DNA of 64,000 nucleotides from Burkholderiales bacterium PBB3 (GTDB taxonomy: Bacteria > Pseudomonadota > Gammaproteobacteria > Burkholderiales > Burkholderiaceae_C): positions 1-64,000 of the forward strand of contig NKIK01000016.1 in assembly GCA_002256115.1 (NCBI GenBank). Reading direction: 5' to 3'. Numbering within the stretch: position 1 is the stretch's first letter; every line of letters starts with the position of its first letter. The position numbers and the translations under genes are program-made. Below are positions 1 through 7,676 of the stretch, piece after piece. Below the pieces are notes generated by a model that was given only the letters and a program-made list of their open reading frames with translations, had not been told where the DNA came from and made no database searches.

Positions 1-105
1 CTCGCGCATGGAATGCGGCAGTAGAAAGTCTTGGTCAGGCAAGTAGGGCTGGTAACTGATTGGCATTTGCCCATAACGCCTACGCCTCGTTTGCCGATGA
101 CCTGA

Positions 106-246
106 TTTCTGCCGCGCAGACTCCTAGCCCGCAAGGCTTTGGCCACCAAGCCGGCCACCGCCAAAACGCTTGCAGCCCCCGCCAAGGCCAACACCAGCTT
201 TGCGAAAGCAAAAACGGCTGATAACGACGACTGGGAAAGTTTTTAA
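106..246 (+). pseudogene. C-terminal remnant of a methyl-accepting chemotaxis protein
   Basis: An open stretch follows a stop at 103-105 and ends at a TAA at 244-246. It encodes an Ala/Lys/Thr/Pro-rich tail finishing in DDWESF. That composition followed by an acidic, Trp-containing pentapeptide is typical of the C-terminal tether of chemoreceptors, where the terminal peptide recruits the methyltransferase CheR. No signalling hairpin domain precedes it in any frame within the window, so this is probably a decayed 3' end. A small chance remains that the rest of the receptor lies upstream and is broken by a frameshift. Confidence 0.4.
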
Positions 247-255
247 GTGCCTTTT

Positions 256-306
256 AGGCCGCAGAGCCCGTGGATAGTGCGGGAGAAGCTCCTATTTTTG
301 TAGCGG
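256..306 (+). repeat. Repeat A, copy 1
   Basis: Dispersed repeat containing the core CCCGTGGATAGTGCGGGAG and ending in TATTTTTGTAGCGG. About 41 bases at its right end are identical to copy 2 at 1034-1090. It lies between the chemoreceptor remnant and the ParE/RHH toxin-antitoxin module, in the same orientation as copies 2 and 3. Confidence 0.8.
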
Positions 307-353
307 ACGCATGGCAGGAAAATACTGATTCCCCTGTGTGGGGTGTATTCAGG

Positions 354-641
354 CTAAGGGCGCGCTGTGGGCGGCCAAAGGCGAGACGTGTGCACCAAAG
401 TCAAAATCCACACGGTTTCTTCATTCAACTCATAAACCAAGCGGTAGTTCGCATGGGCAATGAGTTCACGGGTGCCTGGAATTGTTCCGGGCTTGCCCAG
501 CTTGGGGTGATCCGCAAGGCGGAACGCTGCATCGCTAAACAGCTCATCAAGTGCCACCGCTGCGCGTGGGTTGTCTGCGGCGATGTAGTCCCAAATATCA
601 GAGCGGTCTTGCTCCGCCTGCGGTGTCCAAATGACTCTCAC
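354..641 (-). CDS. ParE/RelE-family toxin of a type II toxin-antitoxin module
   Basis: A 95-residue protein with the ParE/RelE layout: an N-terminal strand (RVIWTPQAEQD), a helix pair with DIWDYIAADNPRAA, the basic/aromatic ANYRLVYEL strand and a final VHTSRLWP strand. ParE proteins poison DNA gyrase and RelE proteins cleave mRNA on the ribosome; the sequence alone does not separate the two activities, though the DIWDYIA helix favours ParE. Translation appears to begin at a GTG at 641, overlapping the antitoxin stop by four bases (GTGA), so the pair should be translationally coupled. The module is bracketed by repeat A copies 1 and 2. Confidence 0.85.
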   Translation of the reverse strand: MRVIWTPQAEQDRSDIWDYIAADNPRAAVALDELFSDAAFRLADHPKLGKPGTIPGTRELIAHANYRLVYELNEETVWILTLVHTSRLWPPTARP

Positions 642-916
642 ACTTGGCTTTGCGCGCGCGCGCGACGGGCCGCGAACTCAGTTTCTATGTCCCCGTTATC
701 TCGCCCTTCACCAGCACGCATCGAAGCACGCCCGGCCTCCACCTTCTGGCTTAAAAATGTATCGTAGTCGCGCGCCTGGCGCTGGCGCTGCACAAACTCG
801 CGCATCAGTTCACGCAATACTTGCGAGGCTGGGCGGTGAGCGCTGGCTGCCTCGGCCATGAAGTCGGCGCGCAGCTCGGGTTCCAGTTTCATCGTAAATA
901 CAGCTTCTTTGGGCAT
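638..916 (-). CDS. Ribbon-helix-helix-type antitoxin partner of the ParE-like toxin
   Basis: A 92-residue protein. The N-terminal part (FTMKLEPELRADFMAEAASAHRPASQVLRELMREFV, residues about 7-42) has the strand-helix-helix pattern of RHH DNA-binding antitoxins. The charged C-terminal half would wrap the toxin. Antitoxins of this class dimerise, bind an operator in their own promoter and repress the operon. It is first in the operon and starts at an ATG just downstream of an AT-rich stretch (920-965) that probably contains the promoter. Confidence 0.82.
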   Translation of the reverse strand: MPKEAVFTMKLEPELRADFMAEAASAHRPASQVLRELMREFVQRQRQARDYDTFLSQKVEAGRASMRAGEGRDNGDIETEFAARRARAQSQV

Positions 917-1033
917 AGCTCTTAGTTCATAGTAAGTATGAATTTAGTATATACGTTTTAATACTAAGAGTGTGCTCTGTGCAACCCGGCAATGGGCACT
1001 CGGACGAAGAGGAGTATCGCAGTGGGGAACCGT

Positions 1034-1090
1034 GCCAAATAGGCCATTCAGCCCGTGGATAGTGCGGGAGAAGCTCCTATTTTTGTAGCG
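1034..1090 (+). repeat. Repeat A, copy 2
   Basis: Begins GCCAAATAGGCCATTCAG and ends TTTTTGTAGCG. It is identical over 57 bases to copy 3 at 1828-1884 and in the same orientation. It sits between the two toxin-antitoxin modules and immediately upstream of the PIN toxin. Confidence 0.92.
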
Positions 1091-1154
1091 GTTGTATGGC
1101 TTTTGGATGAAAACACTCTCAGTTCTGAGGGGTAATGCTATTATCGGCAATATC

Positions 1155-1589
1155 ATGAAACAGCGTGCAGTGCTGGATACCAATATTCTGGTGGCGGGGC
1201 TTGCCAGTCAAAGTGGGGCCTCGTTTGCCCTGCTGGAGCACGCGCTGTTGCAACGCTTTGAGCTGGTGGCATCGCCCGCGCTTTGGTTGGAGTACGAGGC
1301 TGTTTTGAAGCGGCCCGATATTCACCAATTGCACAGGCTGACAGACGGCGATGTGGATGACATCCTGAACGCGCTGGCCGGCGTGGTCATCGCAGTCAAG
1401 TCGCACTTTTTGTGGCGGCCCCAGCTACGAGACCCCAACGACGAAATGGTGCTGGAGGCCGCAGTGAATGGGCAAGCCAGCACCCTTGTGACCCTGAATG
1501 TCCGGGATTTCACACCGGCCGCCGGCCACTGGGAGCTTGCGCTACTGTCGCCAGGTGCTTTTTTACAACTTTTGGAGGCTGCATCATGA
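1155..1589 (+). CDS. PIN-domain toxin (putative ribonuclease)
   Basis: A 144-residue protein starting at the ATG that gives MKQRAVLDTNILVAG; an upstream in-frame ATG at 1092 would add 21 residues unlike a PIN start. PIN domains are Mg-dependent RNases with a cluster of acidic residues. Here the conserved set is visible as D8 in LDTN, an acidic residue in EYEAVL, D in RDPNDEMVLEAA and D in VTLNVRDF. It resembles the PIN-family toxins annotated as putative toxin component. The toxin precedes the antitoxin, and the two genes overlap by four bases (ATGA). The module is flanked by identical copies of repeat A. Confidence 0.85.
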   Translation: MKQRAVLDTNILVAGLASQSGASFALLEHALLQRFELVASPALWLEYEAVLKRPDIHQLHRLTDGDVDDILNALAGVVIAVKSHFLWRPQLRDPNDEMVLEAAVNGQASTLVTLNVRDFTPAAGHWELALLSPGAFLQLLEAAS

Positions 1590-1825
1590 GTCAAGTTGCA
1601 TTGCGTTTGCCGGATTCGCTGCACCAGTACGCCAAGCTATTGGCTGCGCGCGATGACGCATCACTCAATCAGTTCATTGTGACTGCTGTGGCGGAAAAGA
1701 TTTCGGCCCTCAACACGGAGGCCTTTTTTCAGGAGCGTGCAGAGCGTAGCGACCCGCAAAAGGCACTGGCTGTATTGGCTAAAGTGAAAAAAACGATGCC
1801 ACTGGCGGGCGACGAACGACAGTAG
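1586..1825 (+). CDS. Antitoxin partner of the PIN toxin
   Basis: A 79-residue protein whose ATG overlaps the stop of the PIN gene, with a GGAGG ribosome-binding site at 1574-1578. Its N-terminal MSQVALRLPDSLHQYAKLLAARDDASLNQFIVTAVAEKIS is an RHH-type DNA-binding fold of the HicB/Arc kind. The rest is a charged tail (RAERSDPQKALAVLAKVKK) that probably contacts the toxin. It should neutralise the PIN nuclease and autoregulate the operon. A longer in-frame opening from 1412 overlaps the PIN gene and is not used here. Confidence 0.8.
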   Translation: MSQVALRLPDSLHQYAKLLAARDDASLNQFIVTAVAEKISALNTEAFFQERAERSDPQKALAVLAKVKKTMPLAGDERQ

Positions 1826-1827
1826 CC

Positions 1828-1884
1828 GCCAAATAGGCCATTCAGCCCGTGGATAGTGCGGGAGAAGCTCCTATTTTTGTAGCG
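1828..1884 (+). repeat. Repeat A, copy 3, overlapping the 3' end of nadB
   Basis: Identical over 57 bases to copy 2. On the minus strand it supplies the last three codons (Leu-Gln-Lys) and the TAG stop (1871-1873) of nadB. Confidence 0.92.
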
Positions 1885-3511
1885 TCGGAGTCAAAATGGT
1901 GGGCACGGCCTGCTCGGCCATCTCGGGGTAATCGCGGCTGAAATGCAGGCCCCGGCTCTCGTGGCGGCCGTGGGCGGAACGCACGATCAGATCGGCCACC
2001 TGCACCAGGTTGCGCAGCTCCAGCAAATCGCGCGAGACGCGAAAGTGGCTGTAGAACTCTTGAATCTCGGACTGCAGCAGCGCAATGCGGTGGGCGGCGC
2101 GCTCCAGCCGCTTGGTGGTGCGCACAATGCCCACGTAGTTCCACATAAAGCGACGCAGCTCGTCCCAGTTGTGCGAGATCACCACAGCTTCGTCGGCGTC
2201 GGTCACCCGGCTCTCGTCCCACGCGGGTAACACCGGGCTGGCGGGGTGGCTGGCGTTTTGGGCCAGCGCCGCCTCATCGGCTTCAATGGCGCGGGCCGTG
2301 GCACGGGCCAGCACCACACATTCCACCAGCGAGTTACTCGCCAGGCGGTTGGCACCGTGCAGGCCGGTGCAGGCAGTTTCGCCCACGGCAAACAGCCCAC
2401 CCAGATCGGTGCGCCCTGCCAAATCGGTGATCACACCGCCGCAGGTGTAATGGGCGGCGGGTACCACGGGGATGGGTTGCTTGGTGATGTCGATGCCCAG
2501 CTCCAGGCAGCGCTGCAGGATATTCGGGAAGTGTTCCTTCAGGAATTCTGGGCTTTGGTGCGAGATGTCGAGGTAGACGCAGTCCAGGCCGTGTTTCTTC
2601 ATCTCAAAGTCGATGGCGCGGGCCACCACGTCGCGCGGGGCCAGCTCAGCGCGCGGGTCGTGGGCGGGCATAAAGCGCGTGCCGCCCGCGCTGGCGGGCA
2701 GCAACAGGCGTCCGCCCTCGCCGCGTACGGCTTCAGTGATCAGGAACGACTTGGCATCGGGGTGGTACAGACAAGTGGGGTGGAACTGGATGAACTCCAT
2801 ATTGCCAACCCGGCAACCGGCGCGCCAAGCCGCGGCAATGCCGTCGCCGGTGGCGGTATCGGGGTTGGTGGAATACAAATACACCTTGCCAGCGCCGCCG
2901 GTGGCCATGATGGTTTGGGGTGCGGCAAAGGTGGCCACCTCGCCCGTTTTGATATCCAGCGCATAGGCCCCGTAGCAGCGGTTGCCTTTGCGTTTGAGGT
3001 GCCGGTCGGCAATCGCATCCACCAGCATGTAGTGCTCAAACACGGTGATATTGGGCGTGGCCTTGACGCGCTGAATCAGGGTTTGCTGCACGGCGGCACC
3101 CGTGGCATCGGCGGCGTGCACGATGCGGCGCTGGCTGTGGCCGCCCTCGCGGGTCAGGTGCAGCTCGCCGGGGTGGTCGTGGTCTTCGGTAAAGGCCACG
3201 CCCAGTTCCCGCAGCCAGCTAATAGCTTGGGGCGCGCCCTCCACCACCGCGCGGGTGGCGTCCAGGTCACACAGGCCGCCCCCGGCAATCAGCGTGTCGT
3301 TCACGTGTTGGTCAATGGAATCGCCTTCGGCCAGCACCGCAGCCATACCGCCCTGGGCCCAGCCGCTAGAGCCGTCGCTCAATTCCCGTTTGGTGAGTAC
3401 CGCTACTTTGCGCCCCGGTGCCAGCAGCAGGGCGGCCGTCAGCCCTGCCAGGCCGCTACCAATAATCAGAACGTCAAAATTGTGTTGGTGGGGTGTTGCA
3501 GCAGGTTTCAT
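1871..3511 (-). CDS. nadB: L-aspartate oxidase NadB
   Basis: A 546-residue flavoprotein that oxidises L-aspartate to iminoaspartate, the first step of de novo NAD synthesis; NadA then condenses the product with dihydroxyacetone phosphate. The N-terminal FAD-binding Rossmann motif is VLIIGSGLAGL (residues 14-24). It is followed by SSGWAQGGMAAV, the substrate-domain HPTCLYHP and EAVRGEGG motifs, and a C-terminal helical domain (HNWDELRRFMWNYVGIVR), all characteristic of NadB rather than the related fumarate and succinate dehydrogenases. Length is normal. nadA and nadC are not adjacent. The extreme C-terminus and stop codon come from repeat A. Confidence 0.95.
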   Translation of the reverse strand: MKPAATPHQHNFDVLIIGSGLAGLTAALLLAPGRKVAVLTKRELSDGSSGWAQGGMAAVLAEGDSIDQHVNDTLIAGGGLCDLDATRAVVEGAPQAISWLRELGVAFTEDHDHPGELHLTREGGHSQRRIVHAADATGAAVQQTLIQRVKATPNITVFEHYMLVDAIADRHLKRKGNRCYGAYALDIKTGEVATFAAPQTIMATGGAGKVYLYSTNPDTATGDGIAAAWRAGCRVGNMEFIQFHPTCLYHPDAKSFLITEAVRGEGGRLLLPASAGGTRFMPAHDPRAELAPRDVVARAIDFEMKKHGLDCVYLDISHQSPEFLKEHFPNILQRCLELGIDITKQPIPVVPAAHYTCGGVITDLAGRTDLGGLFAVGETACTGLHGANRLASNSLVECVVLARATARAIEADEAALAQNASHPASPVLPAWDESRVTDADEAVVISHNWDELRRFMWNYVGIVRTTKRLERAAHRIALLQSEIQEFYSHFRVSRDLLELRNLVQVADLIVRSAHGRHESRGLHFSRDYPEMAEQAVPTILTPTLQK

Positions 3512-3528
3512 ACAAGCGGGGTTGGGGG

Positions 3529-3852
3529 CTACTCCAGGCGGTGCAGAGCCACCAGATTCATCAAGGCGGAGAGCACTTCCGATTTAAAGCCGACCCGGGC
3601 ACGTCCGTCCACATCCCCCCCGCTCAAGATCAAGGTCTGCAGGTATTCCACGCAATCGCGGTGCCCCCAGAATTTCTCAATGGCCAGGGCGATACGGATG
3701 TGGTGCTCGGCGATGACGGCCATTTCGGCGTCAATGCGGGCCTGCAAGGGGCGCTCATGCAAGGGCATGGGGCGCGTGGGCAAGTCCTCTTCCTCCCAAC
3801 TCAAGGAGGGGAAGCCAGTTTCTTGAAAACGTGAGTCTTTAGGGTCTTGCAC
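3529..3852 (-). CDS. Conserved hypothetical protein upstream of nadB
   Basis: A 107-residue acidic soluble protein with no signal peptide or membrane segment. It starts at a GTG at 3852 (an internal ATG at residue 29 is the alternative) and ends 17 bases before nadB on the same strand, so the two are probably co-transcribed. Its central helix (PLQARIDAEMAVIAEHHIRIALAIEKFWGHRD) suggests an all-helical fold. I do not recognise the family and assign no function. It is divergent from amn. Confidence 0.6.
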   Translation of the reverse strand: MQDPKDSRFQETGFPSLSWEEEDLPTRPMPLHERPLQARIDAEMAVIAEHHIRIALAIEKFWGHRDCVEYLQTLILSGGDVDGRARVGFKSEVLSALMNLVALHRLE

Positions 3853-3922
3853 AGTGCGTCTCAGGTGGCTTCATTATCGCTGGGAAAAAATCACCCTGGC
3901 GGGCTTGCGTCACAATAGTGCG

Positions 3923-5416
3923 ATGCCTAATTTACCCACCTTTATCGCTCCCGCACGCTTCACCGACCCCACGCTCGCCCTGGAACAAGTGGCCCGTATT
4001 TATGACGCCAGCATCGGCCACCTGCGCCAGGCCATGCAGCAATTTGTGGCCGGGGATGATGCCCTGGGCCATGTGCGCGCTTGCTACCCGCTGGTGCGCA
4101 TCCACACCGACACCGTGAGCCGCAAAGCCCATGCGGACACCTCCGCCCTGAGCTACGGTTTTGTGGCCGGCCCCGGCCGCTTTGAGACCACGCTGACCCG
4201 CCCCGACCTGTACCGTGGCTACTACTTAGAGCAGTTCCGCCTGCTGCTGCAAAACCACGGCGTGGAATTAGAGGTGGGCACCAGCAGCCAACCCATTCCC
4301 GTGCACTTTTCATTTGCCGAGCATGACCATGTCGAGGGCAATATGACGGCCCAGCGTCGCATGCTGATGCGCGATGTGTTTGACCTGCCCGACCTGGCCG
4401 CCATGGACGATGGTATTGCCAACGGCACCTACCAAACCAAAGCCGGTGAACCGCAGCCCCTGGCGCTATTCACGGCGCCGCGGGTGGACTATTCGCTGCA
4501 CCGGCTGCGCCACTACACCGGCACCGGGCCTGAGCATTTTCAGAACTTTGTGTTGTTCACCAACTACCAGTTCTACATCGACGAATTCATTGCACTGGGG
4601 CATGCCGCCATGCAAGATCCTGCCAGCGAATACATCGCCTTTGTCGAGCCTGGCAATGTAGTGACCCGTCGCACGGGCTTGCCCGCTGAAGCTGCCGACG
4701 CGCTGGGCAAGGAGCCACCGCGCATGCCGCAAATGCCGGGCTACCACCTGGTGCGCGCCGATGGCGCAGGCATCACCATGGTGAATATCGGTGTTGGCCC
4801 GGCCAATGCCAAAAACATCACCGACCACATTGCCGTTCTGCGACCGCATGCCTGGATCATGCTGGGCCACTGCGCGGGCTTGCGCAATAGTCAGCAACTG
4901 GGCGACTACGTGCTGGCCCACGGCTATGTGCGCGAAGACCATGTGCTGGACGAAGAGCTGCCGCTGTGGGTGCCGATTCCGGCACTGGCCGAAATTCAGG
5001 TGGCGCTGGAGCAGGCCGTGGCCGATGTAACCCAATGCCAGGGTGCTGCACTGAAAAGCATCATGCGCACTGGCACCGTAGCCAGTACCGACAACCGCAA
5101 CTGGGAACTGCTGCCCGACAACCAGCCCCAACGCCGCTTCAGCCAAAGCCGCGCCGTGGCGCTGGACATGGAAAGCGCCACCATTGCCGCCAACGGCTTC
5201 CGTTTCCGCGTGCCCTACGGCACCTTGCTATGCGTGAGCGATAAGCCGTTGCACGGCGAGATCAAACTGCCCGGCATGGCCAACCATTTCTACCGCGAGC
5301 GGGTCGATCAGCATTTGCGTATTGGCATGCGCGCGGTCGAGCTGCTGCGCGCGCAGGGCACGGGCCAACTGCACAGCCGCAAGCTGCGCAGCTTCTCGGA
5401 AGTCGCCTTCCAGTAA
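3923..5416 (+). CDS. amn: AMP nucleosidase
   Basis: A 497-residue enzyme that hydrolyses AMP to adenine and ribose 5-phosphate, a purine salvage and adenylate-balancing reaction. The N-terminal domain (residues 1 to about 185) contains the Amn-specific PLVRIHTD and RPDLYRGYYLEQF segments. The C-terminal nucleoside phosphorylase fold has VNIGVGPANAKNITDHIAVLRP, the IMLGHCAGLR loop, and DMESATIAANGFRFRVPYGTLLCVSDKP. The ATG at 3923 is preferred over an upstream in-frame ATG at 3854 because homologs begin near PTFIAP. A CACAAT -10-like hexamer lies only seven bases upstream of it, suggesting a very short leader. A single-TM gene follows after 18 bases. Confidence 0.93.
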   Translation: MPNLPTFIAPARFTDPTLALEQVARIYDASIGHLRQAMQQFVAGDDALGHVRACYPLVRIHTDTVSRKAHADTSALSYGFVAGPGRFETTLTRPDLYRGYYLEQFRLLLQNHGVELEVGTSSQPIPVHFSFAEHDHVEGNMTAQRRMLMRDVFDLPDLAAMDDGIANGTYQTKAGEPQPLALFTAPRVDYSLHRLRHYTGTGPEHFQNFVLFTNYQFYIDEFIALGHAAMQDPASEYIAFVEPGNVVTRRTGLPAEAADALGKEPPRMPQMPGYHLVRADGAGITMVNIGVGPANAKNITDHIAVLRPHAWIMLGHCAGLRNSQQLGDYVLAHGYVREDHVLDEELPLWVPIPALAEIQVALEQAVADVTQCQGAALKSIMRTGTVASTDNRNWELLPDNQPQRRFSQSRAVALDMESATIAANGFRFRVPYGTLLCVSDKPLHGEIKLPGMANHFYRERVDQHLRIGMRAVELLRAQGTGQLHSRKLRSFSEVAFQ

Positions 5417-5434
5417 CGCACAGGAGCCACAGCA

Positions 5435-5971
5435 ATGCACACCTACCTCTGGCGGCTGATTGGGGCTACGGTGGTGTGCGCGATCTACTTGGTCGTGGTG
5501 AATCACTATTTTGGTGTGGTGGCGCTGGCTTTGTCAGCACCCTTGGTCGGCATCGCTTTCACCCGGCTGGTGATTGATGCTGCGGCTGAGTTGGGCTGGC
5601 GTGTGCGCACCTCGGTGCTGGCCCCCTTGAGCGGCAAACACTATGTGTACCAGGGCTTCAATTTGCGCGTCGTACAAGACGATGACTTTGGCCGCTGGCT
5701 GGCCATGGACGATGTGCGCCACATTGTGGGCAGTGGCGCGACCGACAAGGCCCTATCGCAAACCTACCCCGGCGGCTGGCAGGTGTTGGAAGGCAAAGGC
5801 CACTTGCGCGACGATGCGCTGATGCATTACCTGGGCCGCGAGCCATCAACCCGCGCCGTCAAGCTGCGCAACTGGGTGGAGCACAGTATTGCCGTATCGG
5901 CCCGCACGGAGCGCAAACGCCGCGGCATTTACCTGCGCGACCCGATGCTGCCCGCGACCGACGACCAGTAA
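5435..5971 (+). CDS. Membrane-anchored hypothetical protein downstream of amn
   Basis: A 178-residue protein with one long N-terminal hydrophobic region (about residues 5-48, one or two transmembrane passes) and a soluble basic C-terminal domain (GFNLRVVQDDDFGRWLAMDDVRHIVGS). An AGGAG ribosome-binding site precedes the ATG and the gap to amn is 18 bases, so it is probably co-transcribed. The sequence WLAMDDVRHIVG and the late lysine/arginine-rich tail look conserved in style, but I cannot name a family. Confidence 0.65.
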   Translation: MHTYLWRLIGATVVCAIYLVVVNHYFGVVALALSAPLVGIAFTRLVIDAAAELGWRVRTSVLAPLSGKHYVYQGFNLRVVQDDDFGRWLAMDDVRHIVGSGATDKALSQTYPGGWQVLEGKGHLRDDALMHYLGREPSTRAVKLRNWVEHSIAVSARTERKRRGIYLRDPMLPATDDQ

Positions 5972-6017
5972 AGATTTCACACGCACGGCTGTGGCAACTG
6001 TCACGCCTTCAATTTAA

Positions 6018-6044
6018 ATTGCACACAATTGAATTGTGTGCAAT
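6018..6044. promoter_or_regulatory. OhrR operator palindrome
   Basis: A 27-base inverted repeat with half-site ATTGCACACAATT around a single central G at 6031, with no mismatch in the arms. It ends ten bases before the ohrR start. AT-rich palindromes of the TACAATT/AATTGTA kind are known OhrR operators, so this is very likely the autoregulatory site for ohrR and perhaps for ohr by read-through. Confidence 0.85.
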
Positions 6045-6054
6045 AATTCAATCC

Positions 6055-6501
6055 ATGCCCAAATTAAACGCCGATTCCGCACTCCAGCTAGACCACCAGC
6101 TGTGCTTTGCTTTGTACTCGGCATCTTTGGCCATGACCAAGCTCTACACCCCGCTGCTGAGCGCGCTCAAGCTCACCTACCCGCAGTACCTGGTGCTGCT
6201 GGTGCTGTGGGAGCAAGACGGCATGAGTGTCACCGCATTGGGAGAGCGTCTGCATCTGAACTCTGGCACGCTAACGCCCTTGCTCAAGCGCATGGAGGCC
6301 AGCGGCTTGCTGGTGCGGGCGCGCTCCCAAGAGGACGAGCGCCGCGTGCTGGTGTCGCTCACAGCCGAGGGCAAAAAGCTCAAAGCCCGCGCGGCCGCTA
6401 TTCCGCCCTGCGTGGCTGAAGCCACCGACTGCTCGCTGTCCGAGCTGATGGCACTGACCCACCAGTTGAAAGCCCTGCGCAATCGACTCAATCATTTTTA
6501 A
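6055..6501 (+). CDS. ohrR: Organic hydroperoxide-sensing MarR-family repressor OhrR
   Basis: A 148-residue MarR-family regulator. The N-terminal LDHQLCFALYSASLAMTKLY carries the reactive cysteine (C17) that OhrR proteins oxidise in response to organic peroxides. The winged helix follows (VTALGERLHLNSGTLTPLLKRMEASGLLVRARSQEDERRVLVSLT). Oxidation releases the repressor from its operator. The ATG at 6055 is chosen because the in-frame ATG at 6019 lies inside the operator palindrome. It is 37 bases upstream of ohr in the same direction. Confidence 0.94.
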   Translation: MPKLNADSALQLDHQLCFALYSASLAMTKLYTPLLSALKLTYPQYLVLLVLWEQDGMSVTALGERLHLNSGTLTPLLKRMEASGLLVRARSQEDERRVLVSLTAEGKKLKARAAAIPPCVAEATDCSLSELMALTHQLKALRNRLNHF

Positions 6502-6538
6502 CCCGCTGCAATTGCAGTAACCCCCCGAAGGAGCCACG

Positions 6539-6967
6539 ATGACTACCAAGATTGAAAAAGTGATTTACCAAGCCCACGCCACATCCACCGGTGGCCGTGA
6601 TGGCACGACCCGCACATCGGATGGCCTGCTGGACCTGAAGTTGGCAGTGCCTAAAGAAATGGGCGGCCCCGGCAATGGCGTGAACCCCGAGCAACTGTTT
6701 GCCTCCGGCTACAGCGCTTGTTTCATCGGCGCGATGAAGTTTGTAGCCGGCACCCAAAAGATTGCTTTGCCTGCTGACACCAGCATCAACGCAACGGTTG
6801 GCATCGGCCAGATTCCTGCCGGTTTTGGCATTGAAGTGCAGTTGGAAGTTTCTATTCCAGGCATGGACAAAGCTGCGGCCCAGGCATTGGTCGACAAGGC
6901 GCACCAAGTGTGCCCGTACTCCAACGCGACACGCGGCAATATCGAAGTCACCATCACCGTGGTGTAA
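6539..6967 (+). CDS. ohr: Organic hydroperoxide resistance protein Ohr
   Basis: A 142-residue OsmC-family thiol peroxidase that reduces organic hydroperoxides, usually with lipoylated protein as electron donor. The catalytic cysteines are C61 (GYSACFIGAM) and C125 (HQVCPYSNATRGN), both present, with the conserved active-site arginine early in the protein (RDGTTRTSDG). Length is normal for Ohr. A GGAG ribosome-binding site precedes the ATG. It is paired with ohrR. Confidence 0.96.
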   Translation: MTTKIEKVIYQAHATSTGGRDGTTRTSDGLLDLKLAVPKEMGGPGNGVNPEQLFASGYSACFIGAMKFVAGTQKIALPADTSINATVGIGQIPAGFGIEVQLEVSIPGMDKAAAQALVDKAHQVCPYSNATRGNIEVTITVV

Positions 6968-7035
6968 ACCCGGCGCTGCTCCAGATTTGAGATAGGTAGT
7001 GAAGGCGACAGTCTGAAGAAGTTGTGGCAGTGATT

Positions 7036-7092
7036 GCTACAACTTTAGGAGCTGCTTCCGCACTACCCACGGCCTGGGCAGCCTGTTTGGCT
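7036..7092 (-). repeat. Repeat A, degenerate copy 4
   Basis: A diverged copy in the opposite orientation to copies 1-3, recognisable as GCTAC, AGGAGCTGCTTCCGCACTA, then CCCACGG and TTTGGCT. It lies about 100 bases upstream of the third toxin-antitoxin pair. Confidence 0.7.
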
Positions 7093-7195
7093 TATAAAAC
7101 CGCGGCCACCACAGCGGTATGCAACCGGTCGGGCACGACTAGCACCTTTTGCACATCACTGGTTTGAAATGGGTGGTTACGCTAAACTGAACTAC

Positions 7196-7408
7196 ATGAA
7201 CGCTGTCTACACCCCCATCGAATCAGAGTTTTCCTCTGCCGAGCAGGAGCAGGCCTATGACCGCTGGCTCAGTGAGAAAGTAGCAGCGTCACTCGCTAAA
7301 GCGGATAACCCCCAAACGCCCCGCTACAGCACCGACGAAGTGATGCGCCGCATGGATGCCATCGTTCAGGCCGCTCAGGCACGACATGCTTCCAGTCGTC
7401 TGGCTTGA
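7196..7408 (+). CDS. Antitoxin of a ParE/RelE-type module
   Basis: A 70-residue protein from the ATG giving MNAVYTPIESEFSSAEQEQAYDRWL. An upstream in-frame ATG at 7169 would add nine residues and cannot be excluded. The pattern of a short N-terminal segment, a central EKVAASLAKAD helix and the acidic YSTDEVMRRMDAIV tail is typical of small antitoxins paired with ParE toxins; the last part probably occupies the toxin groove. It overlaps the toxin gene by 23 bases. Confidence 0.72.
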   Translation: MNAVYTPIESEFSSAEQEQAYDRWLSEKVAASLAKADNPQTPRYSTDEVMRRMDAIVQAAQARHASSRLA

Positions 7409-7661
7409 GACTGCGCTGCTAGACCTTACGGCGATAACAGAGTACATCGCTGAACGCAACCCGGCAGCCGCCACCAAACTGAATTACCGCCTGCAGGAGG
7501 ATGCCGAATTGCTCGGTGAACTCCCTGCCATTTTTCGACGCGGCCCCGTTCCCGGAACGCGCCAGTTTGTCAGTCACCCCAACTACATCCTGATTTACCG
7601 TGTCACAACCGTTGCAGTTGAAATTCTCAACGTCGTGCATTCCCGTCAACAGTACCCCTGA
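7386..7661 (+). CDS. ParE/RelE-family toxin
   Basis: A 91-residue protein beginning MLPVVWLETALLDLTAITEYIAERNPAAATKLN, then FRRGPVPGTRQFVSHPNYILIYRVTTVAVEILNVVHSRQQYP. This is the full ParE/RelE fold, with the PGTR turn and the terminal VVHSRQ strand seen in ParE-like gyrase or ribosome poisons. The start is the internal ATG at 7386, within the antitoxin gene. It differs in sequence from the toxin at 354-641, so it is not a duplicate of that module. Confidence 0.85.
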   Translation: MLPVVWLETALLDLTAITEYIAERNPAAATKLNYRLQEDAELLGELPAIFRRGPVPGTRQFVSHPNYILIYRVTTVAVEILNVVHSRQQYP

Positions 7662-7676
7662 GCGCACGCCTTTTGC

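Noticed and set aside
270..861. Overlapping plus-strand openings across the ParE/RHH module
   Set aside because: They are antisense to a convincing toxin-antitoxin pair, lack ribosome-binding sites and contain repeat A sequence at the start.
256..1884. Integron attC-type cassette array
   Set aside because: Repeat A copies lack the attC core structure I would expect, no integrase is present and the repeats also occur inside unrelated genes.
2246..3826. A 526-codon plus-strand opening antisense to nadB
   Set aside because: Composition (Gly/His/Gln/Val-rich) is typical of the reverse strand of a GC-rich gene, and nadB is unambiguous.
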